The notes: a model not told the origin generated them from the letters alone. A DNA stretch of 64,000 bases from Gp1-AA145 sp963757135 (GCA_963757135.1 CAVWQE010000010.1:248001-312000), one strand, 5' to 3'; counted from the first letter of the stretch, positions 10,901-22,532 are shown. Made by a program: numbers and translations.

Positions 10901-11328
10901 GGCTCGCTGGCCCAGAGCTTCTCGTCGCGATCGAGCACGACGGTTGGGCCGGAAAACTCTGGCATCTGACCGGCCAGCTTCGACTCCGTGATCAGCGCCT
11001 TCGCGCCTTCGAGTTGCTGCTTCAGCCGTGCCGGAGGATTATCGGCATTGAGCGGCACATACGCTCCACCGGCTTTCAAAATCCCGAGCACCGCAACCAG
11101 CATCGACGTCGAGCGATCAAGACAAAGCCCGACGCGCGCATCCGGCCCGACCCCCTGCTTCCGCAGATAATGCGCCAGTTGATTGGCGCGCTCATTCAAT
11201 TCGCGATAGGCGAGCGCCTGCTCGCCGCAGCGCACCGCCATGCTGATCGGGAACCCGCGCCGCCTGCTGCTCGAAAAGTTCATGCAGAGCATTTGTCGGC
11301 GGGATAAGCGGCCGCCGTCTGGTTCCAC
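7984..11328 (-). CDS. NRPS fragment: A(Asp/Asn-like)-T-C (3' part of a frameshifted gene)
   Basis: This is the second part of a synthetase whose 5' part is 11,280-12,623. The adenylation domain has the same ADLGNT A4 region and the same D-L-T-K-V-G-H-V-G-K pocket as the 3282-6512 gene. It is followed by a carrier domain (DLGGHSL) and a true condensation domain containing HHIVSDA (Gly of HHxxxDG changed to Ala). The protein ends in a charged, Lys/Arg/Glu-rich tail that may be a docking segment. The apparent first 35 codons are out-of-frame read-through. The natural linker is restored by removing one base near 11,287 and one near 11,242. The terminal C domain probably condenses onto the next I-A-T protein (3282-6512). 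Whether the breaks are real is unknown. Confidence 0.85.
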   Translation of the reverse strand: MEPDGGRLSRRQMLCMNFSSSRRRGFPISMAVRCGEQALAYRELNERANQLAHYLRKQGVGPDARVGLCLDRSTSMLVAVLGILKAGGAYVPLNADNPPARLKQQLEGAKALITESKLAGQMPEFSGPTVVLDRDEKLWASEPKSDPAVNTNPKNLVYVIFTSGSTGVPKGVAVRHRNLVNYADFISKRLSLNKYPEGLQFATVSTLGADLGNTCIYPALISGGSLHILPHETATDPQQFASYTSQYPIDVLKIVPSHLSALLQSASDEAGKLLPRKCLVTGGEALTPKLLEKITSLNPSCEILNHYGPTETTVGSLTLELKSYDWKNAGLATIPIGRPIQNTQAYILDQNLEPVPVGVTGELYIAGAGVTAGYLGQPERTAERFVKNPFSDDPNADSKMYRTGDLARYGADGNIEFLGRGDDQVKIRGFRIELGEIEAVLAQHPAVKQAVVLARATDSNNEDKRLLAYVVLHREAAASNNGHNAVTSESLRQHLQQHVPDYMVPQAVMLLAKLPLNANGKLDRQALPEPEQAASQKAYIAPRTATEQAIAEVWAEVLRRDKSKISAEDNFFDLGGHSLLATQVVSRLRRALSIELPLRTLFECPTVAALAQQAERLAASSQPEVPPIVRVPRDKPVPLSFAQQRLWVLDRIEPNNPLYNIPRAIRLKGNLNSNALIGALNEIVRRHESQRTTFGTGSDGQPMQVISEWRDLHVEIKDLSNLSTPDGESRALDMAAEEARTPFDLSKGPLLRATILKLGTSDHVLLLTMHHIVSDAWSSGIFFRELGELYTAFLEGKPSPLPELPIQYADYAAWQRNFLQGKVLESQLSYWREHLNGAPPLLNLPSDRSRPELRRFHGDYQPVPLAKDVAEGIKTFSVQHGVTPFMTMLAAFNALLSRYSGEQHIVLGTDIANRTTAETERLIGFFINLLPLHTDLSGDPTFRELVLRVREVALGAYAHQDMPFDKLVEDLQPERSLSHNPIVQALFVMQNIPVQRRELPGLEVASFPASITRSKFDIAVFIRENKDGTFQDWLYSTELFDRGTVLRMATNFENLLRNAISRPELRLSSLEIHGEKEKRIIESEKNERKQSQRKKLIAAEPKAVTLTPSERHRS

Positions 11329-11575
11329 TCGACCAGCAGTTGCCGCCGCTCAGCTTCCGAAAGCAAAGGCAAATGTGACACCGGAGTCGCAGGGTTCGCC
11401 AGTGCCGCCTTCAGCAAATTCTGGTAATACCCGGCAAGACGTTCGACCGCGCTGCGTTCGAAACGCGCAGCATCGTAATGAAACTCCAGCGTCAGTTCCG
11501 CTCCGCGCCGCACTACATGCAGCCGCAGCTTGAAACGCTCGCTTACCACCTGCACTCGTTCCAGCGTGAAGTGAA
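9561..11575. repeat. Copy 2 of a ~2.0 kb near-identical A-T block
   Basis: This is the partner of 3434-5470. Most differences are single substitutions, plus one patch near 10,930-10,975. Both single-base frameshifts of this gene lie in the less similar stretch near 11,240-11,295, between two near-identical parts. Confidence 0.85.
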
Positions 11576-12623
11576 TGCCGGCAGCATCTTCTCCGGCGCT
11601 TAGATCAAAAAAGGAGAACGCAAAGAGAATAATCGTGTTCTCAGTTTCGGTGACGTTGCTCCAAGCAAAACTTTCCTGCCAGTTCCGAGCTTCGTTCAGT
11701 GCCGAACCGACTGACTGAACCAGATGGCTGAATGGCATTTGCGGATTGACGTCGATTCGCAAGGGAAGCGAACGCGCGAGCGGACCGAGCGCTGGTGCTA
11801 GTTCCTCATATCTCCGTCCATCTGACTCGCAAGCGGTCGTGATGTCGGGCGCACCTGTAAGCCGCATCAGGAGCACATTCCACGCCGCCAGCAACAGAGC
11901 TTCCGAAGAAGCCTTGAGCTTGGTCGCAAGCTCGTCGAGGCGCGCTGAAGATACATGGCCCGTGGCCAAGGCGAATTCAAACGGCTCGGGTTGCTTCTTT
12001 TCGAGCGGCAAAGTTTGCGATTCGAGGGAAGCGAAATCAATCCTTCGGTACAACTCCCGCCAAAAATCCCGCCCAGGCTTCGATTCGTCGCTGGCGAGCA
12101 ACTCGTTCTGCCATTCGACCAGGTCTGCATATTGCATTACATCGTCAGACTCAGAATTTCCCCCGCTGTACCCCTGCGCGATTTCGCCGAAAAGATTCTT
12201 AAGCGTGGAGCTATCCGCAGAAAAAGCAGGAAATGTAAGCGCAAGAATGTGCCCGTTTCCACTCGGAACCAGTAGCGCGTGCAGCGCAGACTCGGCGCCG
12301 GCGAGCGATACCCGCTCCTTGTTCAGCAGTTCGTGCAAATTCGCGTCGGAGGTTGCATAAGACCAGGCGAATGCCGCTTTGTCCTGGATAATTTGAAACG
12401 GAAGTTTGACCCCTGTTTGGCGCCGCAGAACCGTGCGCAGGATCTCGTATTTCTCGACAACAGATTGCAAAACGGCTCTCAGGCGATCAACATCAAGTGC
12501 GCCTTCAATTTTGATCAAACATTGCGCAAATTGCGCCAAGCCGCGTTCGTGCTCGAGCCACGCGCGCTCCTGCTGAGAAGAAATTCGAAATGCTGCCGTT
12601 GCCAATGTAGGGTTCGATGACAT
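11280..12623 (-). CDS. NRPS fragment: interface-type C domain (5' part of a frameshifted gene)
   Basis: These 447 residues correspond to a condensation-fold domain whose HHxxxDG position reads PAFSADSS, so the catalytic histidines are absent, as in the other two Asp modules of the locus. The last ~85 residues (from FTLERVQVV) are nearly identical to the 3282-6512 protein, while the N-terminal two thirds are divergent. The frame stops just after YPADKCSA, at the start of the linker to the adenylation domain, which resumes in another frame (7984-11,328). Together the two parts encode I-A-T-C. The ATG at 12,623 has AAGGA 8 nt upstream. The gene starts 25 bp after the stop of the exporter ATPase gene, so it is probably cotranscribed with it. 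Confidence 0.85.
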   Translation of the reverse strand: MSSNPTLATAAFRISSQQERAWLEHERGLAQFAQCLIKIEGALDVDRLRAVLQSVVEKYEILRTVLRRQTGVKLPFQIIQDKAAFAWSYATSDANLHELLNKERVSLAGAESALHALLVPSGNGHILALTFPAFSADSSTLKNLFGEIAQGYSGGNSESDDVMQYADLVEWQNELLASDESKPGRDFWRELYRRIDFASLESQTLPLEKKQPEPFEFALATGHVSSARLDELATKLKASSEALLLAAWNVLLMRLTGAPDITTACESDGRRYEELAPALGPLARSLPLRIDVNPQMPFSHLVQSVGSALNEARNWQESFAWSNVTETENTIILFAFSFFDLSAGEDAAGIHFTLERVQVVSERFKLRLHVVRRGAELTLEFHYDAARFERSAVERLAGYYQNLLKAALANPATPVSHLPLLSEAERRQLLVEWNQTAAAYPADKCSA

Positions 12624-12648
12624 CCTTCCGGTCCTTAACTAAACATCG

Positions 12649-13965
12649 TCACTTCTTTGCCACTCCGAGCAGCGGAGCTACGGTCGCGGCCTGCTCCAGG
12701 CGCCAGCGATGTTTCAAGACAAACGTTCCATTCCACGGCACTTTTCCCGTGCCATAGTAGTCAGAATCAAGCACCCGCATTTTGACGGCGTCCTCGATCG
12801 CATCTGCTTCCGAGCTGTTTACATCCAGCCACACTTTGACGGCATATTCACCCGGCATGAGCGTGAAGCTCGGAATGTCGCACGATAGAACTTGCGGGCC
12901 CACACATTCCGTTTCCCAGCGGTCCGGTTCGAACATGCTAGCCGCGGTAAAGATGCGCTGCCCATAGGTGTTGTTGAAACCGATGCCGACGTTGAAATTC
13001 GATGTCAATTTAGGAAGATCGAAGTAAACTTTGATTTTCAGCCCCGAACCGATCGGCAAACCTTCATTCAGCGGTTCGTCGTCGCCGGTCAGGAATTCCA
13101 TCCGTTTCAGCAGGGCAGCGAGGCGCGAGGTGCGCTCGCCGACATCGTCAAGTTCGACCACGTGACCGGTACCGCTGCGCGTCGAAAGGCTATTCAGGTA
13201 GTACTGGATAGCGTCCTTGGCGCCGCCGTCGAATTCCAACTCACCGCAATGAAGAACGACGCCACGCGAGCACAAATTTTCAACCGCGGCCATGTTGTGC
13301 GAAACAAATAAAACCGTGCGCCCGCCGCGGCTGACTTCGCCCATCTTGCCGAGGCATTTCTTCTGGAATGCCAGATCGCCAACAGCCAGGACTTCGTCCA
13401 CAACCAGAATTTCCGGATTCAAGTGTGCAGCCACCGCGAATGCCAGGCGTACGTACATTCCACTCGAGTAGTGCTTGACGGGAGTGTCCAGGAATTTTTC
13501 CACTTCGGCGAAGGCCACGATTTCATCGAAGTGCCGCCGGATTTCGGCTTTACGCATTCCCAGAATCGCGCCATTCAGAAAAATATTTTCCCGTCCGGTC
13601 AGTTCCGGATGAAATCCGGTCCCGACTTCGAGCAGGCTAGCCAGCCGACCGCGAACCGTCACTTGCCCCGAGGTTGGACTGGTAATTCGCGAGAGTATCT
13701 TAAGAAGCGTGCTCTTGCCTGCGCCGTTGCGGCCGATGACGCCGAGGACCTGGCCTTGCTGTATGTCGAAGCTAACGTTCTTCAACGCCCAGAAAGACTG
13801 CAGTTCGACTCGGTCGTTGCTTTCACCATTCTTGCCCATCAGTGCGGAGAATGGCGCACTGATTCCGCGCTGCAGGAGTTCGCGCAGATTGTCCATCTTG
13901 GGGCCGCTACGAGCGCCAAGATGGTACTGTTTCGAGAGCCCCCGAATTTCAAGAATCGGTTTCAT
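12649..13965 (-). CDS. ABC exporter ATPase, Wzt-like, with C-terminal substrate domain
   Basis: This is a 438-residue ATP-binding subunit. Walker A is GRNGAGKST, the signature is YSSGMYVRLAFA, Walker B is ILVVDEVLAVGD, and the switch His is in FVSHN. After about residue 245 there is a ~190-residue beta-rich extension as in Wzt, the O-antigen exporter ATPase, where this part binds the glycan. The start is set at 13,965, where ATG overlaps the permease stop (TGATG); an upstream in-frame extension to 14,148 would lie inside the permease gene. With the permease it should form an inner-membrane exporter. Its position between NRPS genes suggests export of the peptide or a glycosylated or lipidated form, but a separate polysaccharide role cannot be excluded. 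Confidence 0.9.
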   Translation of the reverse strand: MKPILEIRGLSKQYHLGARSGPKMDNLRELLQRGISAPFSALMGKNGESNDRVELQSFWALKNVSFDIQQGQVLGVIGRNGAGKSTLLKILSRITSPTSGQVTVRGRLASLLEVGTGFHPELTGRENIFLNGAILGMRKAEIRRHFDEIVAFAEVEKFLDTPVKHYSSGMYVRLAFAVAAHLNPEILVVDEVLAVGDLAFQKKCLGKMGEVSRGGRTVLFVSHNMAAVENLCSRGVVLHCGELEFDGGAKDAIQYYLNSLSTRSGTGHVVELDDVGERTSRLAALLKRMEFLTGDDEPLNEGLPIGSGLKIKVYFDLPKLTSNFNVGIGFNNTYGQRIFTAASMFEPDRWETECVGPQVLSCDIPSFTLMPGEYAVKVWLDVNSSEADAIEDAVKMRVLDSDYYGTGKVPWNGTFVLKHRWRLEQAATVAPLLGVAKK

Positions 13966-14789
13966 CAGATGATGTCCGCGAACTTCGCCTCCATGCGGCG
14001 GAAGATCAGTAACCCTGCGACGAACAGAACCACGCTCGTGGACAGCGACACTGCAATCACCTGCCATGATGCTGCGCTCCCCAGCAATGCATGCCGGAAT
14101 CCGATCACCACGCCCGCCATTGGGTTCAATCCCATCAACGCTTGCCACTTTGCGGGAACATAGCGCACTGGGTAGATCACAGGCGTAACAAACAATCCCA
14201 TCTGCACCATGAACGGGACTGCATATTTCACGTCGCGAAAGCTAACATTCAGCGCCGAGAGAATGAGACCCGTTCCCGATGCCGCTAAAATCGCGCCCAG
14301 AAGGAAAACCGGAAGCCAGAGGGCGGCAGGCGTCAGCGGCCAACGGTAGTAAATCATCATGGCCGCAAACAAGCACAACGAAAGGGCCAGATCGAGCAAC
14401 AGCGCCAACACCGAGCCTAGCGGAATAAAGATTCGCGGGAAGTAAACCTTGGAAACAAGCTGGTGATTGGCAATCAGGCTATTACTCGACTGCGTGACTG
14501 CAGCGGAAAAAAATGTCCATGGAACCAGGCCGGCAAAAGCAAAAAGTTTGTAAGGGGGGCCGTCGCTCTGTACATGCGCCAGGCGATTAAAGATGAATGA
14601 GAAGATCAGCATGGCGATAAACGGCTGCAACAGCGCCCATGCCCCACCAAGCAGAGTTTGCCGGTAGCGGATTTTTACGTCCCGCCAGACCAGGAAGGCG
14701 AGCAGCTCCCAATACAGGTAGATCTCTCTCAGATCAATGGGCTGCCAGCCTTTTCTCGGCCGAATAGTTAACTCAAACGTGGTGGACAT
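13965..14789 (-). CDS. ABC-2 type exporter permease, Wzm-like
   Basis: This is a 274-residue integral membrane protein with about six hydrophobic spans. It has the ABC-2 signature region near residues 30-60 (LVWRDVKIRYRQTLLGGAW), typical of polysaccharide or teichoic-acid exporters such as Wzm and TagG. The ATG at 14,789 is preceded by GGGAGAGAA. The stop overlaps the start of the ATPase gene, a normal arrangement for translational coupling of the two subunits. The 236 bp before it (14,790-15,025) contain no gene. Confidence 0.9.
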   Translation of the reverse strand: MSTTFELTIRPRKGWQPIDLREIYLYWELLAFLVWRDVKIRYRQTLLGGAWALLQPFIAMLIFSFIFNRLAHVQSDGPPYKLFAFAGLVPWTFFSAAVTQSSNSLIANHQLVSKVYFPRIFIPLGSVLALLLDLALSLCLFAAMMIYYRWPLTPAALWLPVFLLGAILAASGTGLILSALNVSFRDVKYAVPFMVQMGLFVTPVIYPVRYVPAKWQALMGLNPMAGVVIGFRHALLGSAASWQVIAVSLSTSVVLFVAGLLIFRRMEAKFADII

Positions 14790-15025
14790 TTCTCTCCCGG
14801 AGCAGACGAAAGGTTATATTCGAACTTGAGGGGAGGGTGCGCGGACGACTTGCTCTCTCTAACGGAGAGCTCGGGTCCGGGGAACTCTGAAGGCCATCTG
14901 AGCTAAGACCATTCTTGCTTCCCTTTGAAGTTTGCACAATTAAGCTCATTCTGTCCAGATTACCTGGAGTTACCGCCCATTCGCAGCTCTTCTCTGAATC
15001 CGGCATGCCCCTGCAAAGGCGCCGC

Positions 15026-18214
<3,189 letters not shown>

Positions 18215-18395
18215 GCCTACGGTTTACTCCCGGCAGTTTGGTTCTTCTTGCCCCAGGGGAGGAGCGGCGGGGAATTATTGATTATACTTCGCTCTCGAAC
18301 TGTTCGCGCGGAACTATTACTTTCGTTTACCCTACCGTGCACACTTGGTTTCTTCGATCCCATAAGCTCACTCCAGATAGGGTAGATTAGCTTTC
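18215..18395. promoter_or_regulatory. Divergent intergenic region between I-A-T and the free-standing C gene
   Basis: These 181 bp separate two divergent starts and should hold both promoters. A short dyad GTTC-GCGCG-GAAC lies at 18,302-18,314 and resembles the GTTC-GCGA-GAAC core of the longer palindrome at 42,718. No confident -35/-10 pair was identified. Confidence 0.35.
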
Positions 18396-19808
18396 GTGGA
18401 GAGTTGTGCCAGGACGAGGCCCGGTTTAAGGGTCGAACGCCGCCCCGCAGAGGAGCCGCGGGTGCTTTCCTTTGGTCAGGAACGGCTGTGGTACCTGGAT
18501 CAGCTATCGCCTGCCAACGCCGTTTACAACACCCCCCTACTTCTTCACCTGAATGGGCCGCTTGATGCCTGGGCTCTTCATCGAGCTTTGCAGTCGGTCG
18601 TGCAGCGGCACGAGGTTCTCCGTACTGCATTCCTGGCCAGTGGCGGTCGCCCAGTCCCTTTGGTGCCGAAAAAGCGTTCAGTCGAATTAAGGCAGGTTGA
18701 CTTGCGCGATTTGCCCGACGATTCCAGAGAGAAAGAGAGCGCGCGCTTGATCGCCGAAGACGCAGCCCGTCCGTTTAATCTGGCCCGCGATCCAATGCTG
18801 CGTGGTTTGCTGCTTCGAGTCAGCGATGAGGAATATCTCTTTCTCTGCGTGGTTCACCACATCGTATTCGAAGGCGGATCGGTTGAGATTCTGTTTCGCG
18901 ATCTCGCCGCATTCTACAACGCCGAGGTGACAGGGAAATCCCCGGACCAGCCCGAACTCAAAGTTGACTATTTTGATTTCGCCGCGTGGCAGCGGCGATC
19001 ACTCGACGACGAACGACTCCATGCTCTGACCGCTTATTGGAAACGTCAACTCTCCGGCGCACCGCTGGTTGATCTCCCGCTCGATTATCCTCGTCCCGCG
19101 GTGCACACGATGCGCGGGGCTAAGTTTTACTTTAACTTTTCTGCGGAGCTATTTAATTCGGCAGAAAAATTCTTCTACGAGGGTGGGACGACGTCCTACC
19201 GCTCCTTGTGTTCAGCTTTCATCGTTTTATTGCACTGCTACACCGGCTTGTATGACGTCTCTCTCGGAACTCCGGTCACGCCGCGCTGCCGCGGTATCGA
19301 AGACTTGATTGGTTTTTTTGTGAACACGGTCGTGTTGCGGGTCAAATTCAACGACGGAATGAGTTTCCGCGAACTCATCCGCAAGGTAGACGTTGCATTG
19401 TTCGGGGCAATTACACACTCGGATTTGCCGCTGCACATGGTCGTGGACGCGGTGCAACCGCCGCGCGACCCCAGCCGCACGCCGCTTTTTCAAGTCAATT
19501 TCCGTGCGCCTCAGACCCCCTATCCTCGTCTCGAATTAGACGGAATCACGGCCGGTCCTGTGGACGTGCTGGACAATGGAACATCAAAATTTGACCTGGC
19601 ACTCGAGGTCGGGGCGTTCGTCGAAGGAACCAGTTACTTTGAGTATTGCTCTGACCTGTTTAAGCCAGAAACGGTTTCGCAGATGGCAACCGATTTTCAG
19701 AATGTGTTGCAGAACCTGATCGCACAGCCAAACGAAGCATTCTCCAGGTTGTCGGCGGTCGCGGAGTTGACGAAACGTTCGCGGGCGCAAACGGCAGTTT
19801 CGCCGTAG
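18396..19808 (+). CDS. Free-standing NRPS condensation domain
   Basis: This is a 470-residue protein consisting of one condensation domain. It opens with LSFGQERLWYLDQL and RHEVLRTAF. The catalytic region reads VVHHIVFEGG, so both His are present and the Asp of HHxxxDG is Glu. There is no adenylation or carrier domain. GTG at 18,396 is the first usable start. It heads a plus-strand group with an ACP, reductase, hydrolase, ketosynthase III and AMP-ligase. Two roles fit: transfer of the acyl group made by that cassette onto the peptide line, or supply of condensation activity to the I-A-T protein encoded divergently. The sequence does not decide between them. Confidence 0.88.
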   Translation: MESCARTRPGLRVERRPAEEPRVLSFGQERLWYLDQLSPANAVYNTPLLLHLNGPLDAWALHRALQSVVQRHEVLRTAFLASGGRPVPLVPKKRSVELRQVDLRDLPDDSREKESARLIAEDAARPFNLARDPMLRGLLLRVSDEEYLFLCVVHHIVFEGGSVEILFRDLAAFYNAEVTGKSPDQPELKVDYFDFAAWQRRSLDDERLHALTAYWKRQLSGAPLVDLPLDYPRPAVHTMRGAKFYFNFSAELFNSAEKFFYEGGTTSYRSLCSAFIVLLHCYTGLYDVSLGTPVTPRCRGIEDLIGFFVNTVVLRVKFNDGMSFRELIRKVDVALFGAITHSDLPLHMVVDAVQPPRDPSRTPLFQVNFRAPQTPYPRLELDGITAGPVDVLDNGTSKFDLALEVGAFVEGTSYFEYCSDLFKPETVSQMATDFQNVLQNLIAQPNEAFSRLSAVAELTKRSRAQTAVSP

Positions 19809-19867
19809 AGTTTCAGGCGATGGCTGATCTCGTAATCTACACTTTAAGTCGTTGAAAGGGGAGGTCA

Positions 19868-20161
19868 ATGCGCGAAGACATTTTAGCCCTGGTATATTCC
19901 GCCGTCGATGAAATCGATCCCATGACCGCTGACGGAGCTGCCTTGGCGAAGTCTCCTGATGCGCGCCTGCTCGGCAGCGATTCCGGCGTAGATTCACTGA
20001 CGTTTGTGAATCTCGTGGTCGCGCTGGAAGAGCAGATACAGAGGAAGCTCGGGAAATCTGTCGTGCTGGTGGATGAGGACAACATGGCAACCGAAGAGCA
20101 TCCGTTTCGCACCATCGGAACGTTGGCCGAGTATGTAGAGAGGGTGCTCAGCAAAACCTAG
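19868..20161 (+). CDS. Acyl carrier protein
   Basis: This is a 97-residue carrier protein. The phosphopantetheine Ser is in GVDSLTFVNL, near residue 42, followed by an amphipathic helix. It is acidic and about the usual size of an ACP. The ATG at 19,868 follows AGGGGAGG. Its stop is 1 nt before the TTG start of the reductase gene, so the two are cotranscribed. It probably carries the acyl intermediate acted on by the ligase, ketosynthase III and reductase of the same group. Confidence 0.88.
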   Translation: MREDILALVYSAVDEIDPMTADGAALAKSPDARLLGSDSGVDSLTFVNLVVALEEQIQRKLGKSVVLVDEDNMATEEHPFRTIGTLAEYVERVLSKT

Positions 20162-20162
20162 C

Positions 20163-20864
20163 TTGAAACCAGGTGCCACAATTCTGATCGCAGGAAGCAG
20201 GCAAGGTGTTGGTCGAGCCTTGTCCGAGCACTATGCGCATGCGGGACATACGGTCTTCGGGCTGAGCAGAAATCCGTCCGAATTCGTTCACGATCGCTAT
20301 CGCCATATCTGCGGGGACGTGACCAAAGAAGAATCGCTGAAGCCTGCATTCGAGCAGGTCGCGCAATCGGGTTCGCTCGACGTCTTAATCTATTCAGCGG
20401 CGGTGTACACTCCTGCGCATTCCCTGCTGCTGAGCGGCAGCAAAGCCGAAGAAATGTTGCGTACTAACCTGCTGGGTGCATTTCTGGTGAGCCGGCATGC
20501 TCTGCGCCTGATGAAGCGCGGCGGCTTCGGCCGACTGATCTATTTTTCGTCCATCGCGGTCCCTTTAGGCAGCGCCGGCAGCGCGGTTTATGGAGCAACC
20601 AAAGCAGGGGTGGAGCAATTGGCCTTCTCGATGTCGCGCGATTTTGCCGCCGACAACATTACATTTAACGCCATCGGCATTTCGACGTTCGCATCACCTA
20701 TGCTCGATCGCCTGAGCGAAAAAGCATTGAACGAAGCGAAAGCTTCGCTGGTGAAACCCGCTGCAGTCGAACTTGAAGAGTTGGTGGCTGCGGTTGATTT
20801 TTTCGCCTCTGACGCCGCCCGCCAGATCACAGGCCAAAGCATTTACTTTGGTGGCGTACGGTGA
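20163..20864 (+). CDS. Short-chain dehydrogenase/reductase (FabG-like)
   Basis: This is a 233-residue SDR. The cofactor-binding glycine motif is near the N-terminus (AGSRQGVGRAL), the catalytic Ser is in FSSIAVPLG, and the catalytic Tyr-Lys pair is in YGATKAG. The C-terminus ITGQSIYFGG is typical of FabG-like enzymes. It starts with TTG at 20,163. Its stop overlaps the GTG start of the hydrolase gene (GTGA). Next to a ketosynthase III and an ACP, reduction of a 3-oxoacyl-ACP or CoA to the 3-hydroxy form is the likely role. Confidence 0.87.
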   Translation: MKPGATILIAGSRQGVGRALSEHYAHAGHTVFGLSRNPSEFVHDRYRHICGDVTKEESLKPAFEQVAQSGSLDVLIYSAAVYTPAHSLLLSGSKAEEMLRTNLLGAFLVSRHALRLMKRGGFGRLIYFSSIAVPLGSAGSAVYGATKAGVEQLAFSMSRDFAADNITFNAIGISTFASPMLDRLSEKALNEAKASLVKPAAVELEELVAAVDFFASDAARQITGQSIYFGGVR

Positions 20865-21499
20865 GTCTTCGGGTGACGACGTTCGTCAACGGGCGGTGGA
20901 AGCAGAACTGTTATATCGTCTCCGCCAACGATGGCGATGCTATCGTGATAGATCCTGGCAGCCAGGCGGATGAGTTGATCGCTTTGGTCGAAAAGAGTAG
21001 CTGGCGTATTCATGGCATCATTAATACACATGGACATTTCGATCACATTGGTGCGGTCGCGCCACTCCAGGAGCGCTATCCGGCTCCCTTCTATTTGCAC
21101 AAGTCGGACGAGCGTTTGATGCAGCGGGCCAATCTTTTTCGTATGGTGTTCGAGGCGCCCGACGCGGTGAAGATCCCCACAATCACGCAAGACATTTCCA
21201 CTCTTCCACAAAAGTTCAATGTCGGCCCCTTTACCATTTCGTGGATGTCAACCCCCGGTCACACCGAAGGCAGCGTTTGCCTGCAACTTGAGAACATGCT
21301 TTTTTCTGGCGATACCCTGATGCAGAACGCCGTTGGTCGCACGGATTTGCCGGGCGGCAATCGTGATCAACTGCTGGCTTCGGTGAAGAAGCTTTCTTCT
21401 CTGCCAGGAGATACCATCGTCTACAGCGGTCATGGCGCGCCGACTTCGATCGACGCCGAGTTCGCACCGGGTGCACGCGTCTGGAGCCTTGTTCAATGA
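20861..21499 (+). CDS. Metallo-beta-lactamase-fold hydrolase, possible thioesterase
   Basis: This is a 212-residue MBL-fold protein with the metal motif THGHFDHIG, a second-shell His in STPGHTEGSV, Asp in FSGDTL and a final His in YSGHG. It is close in form to GloB-like hydrolases and to the thioesterase PqsE. It starts with GTG overlapping the previous stop, and its own stop overlaps the ATG of the ketosynthase gene (ATGA), so the genes are translationally coupled. In this setting release or editing of an acyl thioester is a sensible guess, but the substrate is unknown. Confidence 0.85.
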   Translation: MSLRVTTFVNGRWKQNCYIVSANDGDAIVIDPGSQADELIALVEKSSWRIHGIINTHGHFDHIGAVAPLQERYPAPFYLHKSDERLMQRANLFRMVFEAPDAVKIPTITQDISTLPQKFNVGPFTISWMSTPGHTEGSVCLQLENMLFSGDTLMQNAVGRTDLPGGNRDQLLASVKKLSSLPGDTIVYSGHGAPTSIDAEFAPGARVWSLVQ

Positions 21500-22527
21500 T
21501 GGCAACGAGGGCCCCCGCGAAAACGAGTATCGAAGCCATCGCCTACACGTTGCCCACAAAGGCGGTGAGCAATGACGACTTGAGGCGAGAGCACCCCGAC
21601 TGGGAGTTCGACCGGCTTGAAAAGCGGACAGGTGTTTTTACGCGCTATATTGCAGCCGAGAATGAAACTGCGCTCGATTTTGCGGTTCGTGCTTGCGATC
21701 AACTGGAGGCGCAAGGCGAGCTGCGAAAAGATGAAATCGACGGGTTGATTTTCTGCACCCAGAGTCCCGACTACATCATGCCGCCGAACTCCTGCATTCT
21801 GCATGGCAGGCTCGGATTATCGGCGCACGTGATGGCACTCGACATCACCCTGGCTTGTTCGGGATACATCTATGGCCTTCAACTGGCTGATAGCCTGATT
21901 CGCAGCGGCAGCGCGCGCCGCGTCTTGCTGGCCACAGCCGATACCTATTCGCGATACATCCATCCGGGAGACAGGGCCACCCGCTGCCTGTTTGGTGATG
22001 GCGGAGCCGTCAGCATTATTTCTGAATCAACCAAGGGGCGTGGCATCAGCGATATTCGTTGCGGAACCGCCGGCCGGCATCACGAAAAATTCATCATTCC
22101 CGCCGGAGCGATGCGTCAGCCGAGGTCGAAAGATAGTTCGTGCGCCAAGGTTGACCGCAGCGGAAACGTTCGCAGCGCCGAACACATAAAGATGGATGGT
22201 ATCGGCGTGCTTTCGTTTTTCAATGCGACTGTGCCATGCGCAGTTAAAGAAATCTTGGCCGGAAACAACCTTTCTCTTGCCGATGTGGATCTTTTTGTAT
22301 TCCATCAGGCAAGCCAGATCGTGCTTGACACTCTGCGCGGGGCGCTTCAGATTCCGCAGGAGAAAATGGTCTACGATCTCGCCGAAGTAGGGAACCTGGT
22401 GTCCGCATCCATTCCGGTCGCCCTGAAGCGCGCCTTCGATGCGGGACGCGCCCAGCCTGGTCAACTGGCGCTTCTCTGCGGATTCGGTGTCGGTCTCTCT
22501 TGGGGCAACGCGCTCGTCGAACTGTGA
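21496..22527 (+). CDS. Beta-ketoacyl synthase III (FabH/PqsD-like)
   Basis: This is a 343-residue thiolase-fold enzyme with the complete KAS III triad: Cys in LACSGYIYG, His in VFHQASQ and Asn in VGNLVSAS. It ends in CGFGVGLSWG, typical of FabH-like proteins. It condenses an acyl-CoA or acyl-ACP with a malonyl unit or another nucleophile. It is flanked by an MBL-fold hydrolase and an AMP-ligase, the same three activities found in the Pseudomonas quinolone route (PqsD, PqsE, PqsA), although no anthranilate genes are present here. Confidence 0.9.
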   Translation: MMATRAPAKTSIEAIAYTLPTKAVSNDDLRREHPDWEFDRLEKRTGVFTRYIAAENETALDFAVRACDQLEAQGELRKDEIDGLIFCTQSPDYIMPPNSCILHGRLGLSAHVMALDITLACSGYIYGLQLADSLIRSGSARRVLLATADTYSRYIHPGDRATRCLFGDGGAVSIISESTKGRGISDIRCGTAGRHHEKFIIPAGAMRQPRSKDSSCAKVDRSGNVRSAEHIKMDGIGVLSFFNATVPCAVKEILAGNNLSLADVDLFVFHQASQIVLDTLRGALQIPQEKMVYDLAEVGNLVSASIPVALKRAFDAGRAQPGQLALLCGFGVGLSWGNALVEL

Positions 22528-22532
22528 TCCAT

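Noticed and set aside
14149..14789. Upstream extension of the Wzt-like ATPase to 14,148
   Set aside because: The extension lies inside the permease gene, contains no conserved sequence, and the TGATG overlap gives a standard start at 13,965.
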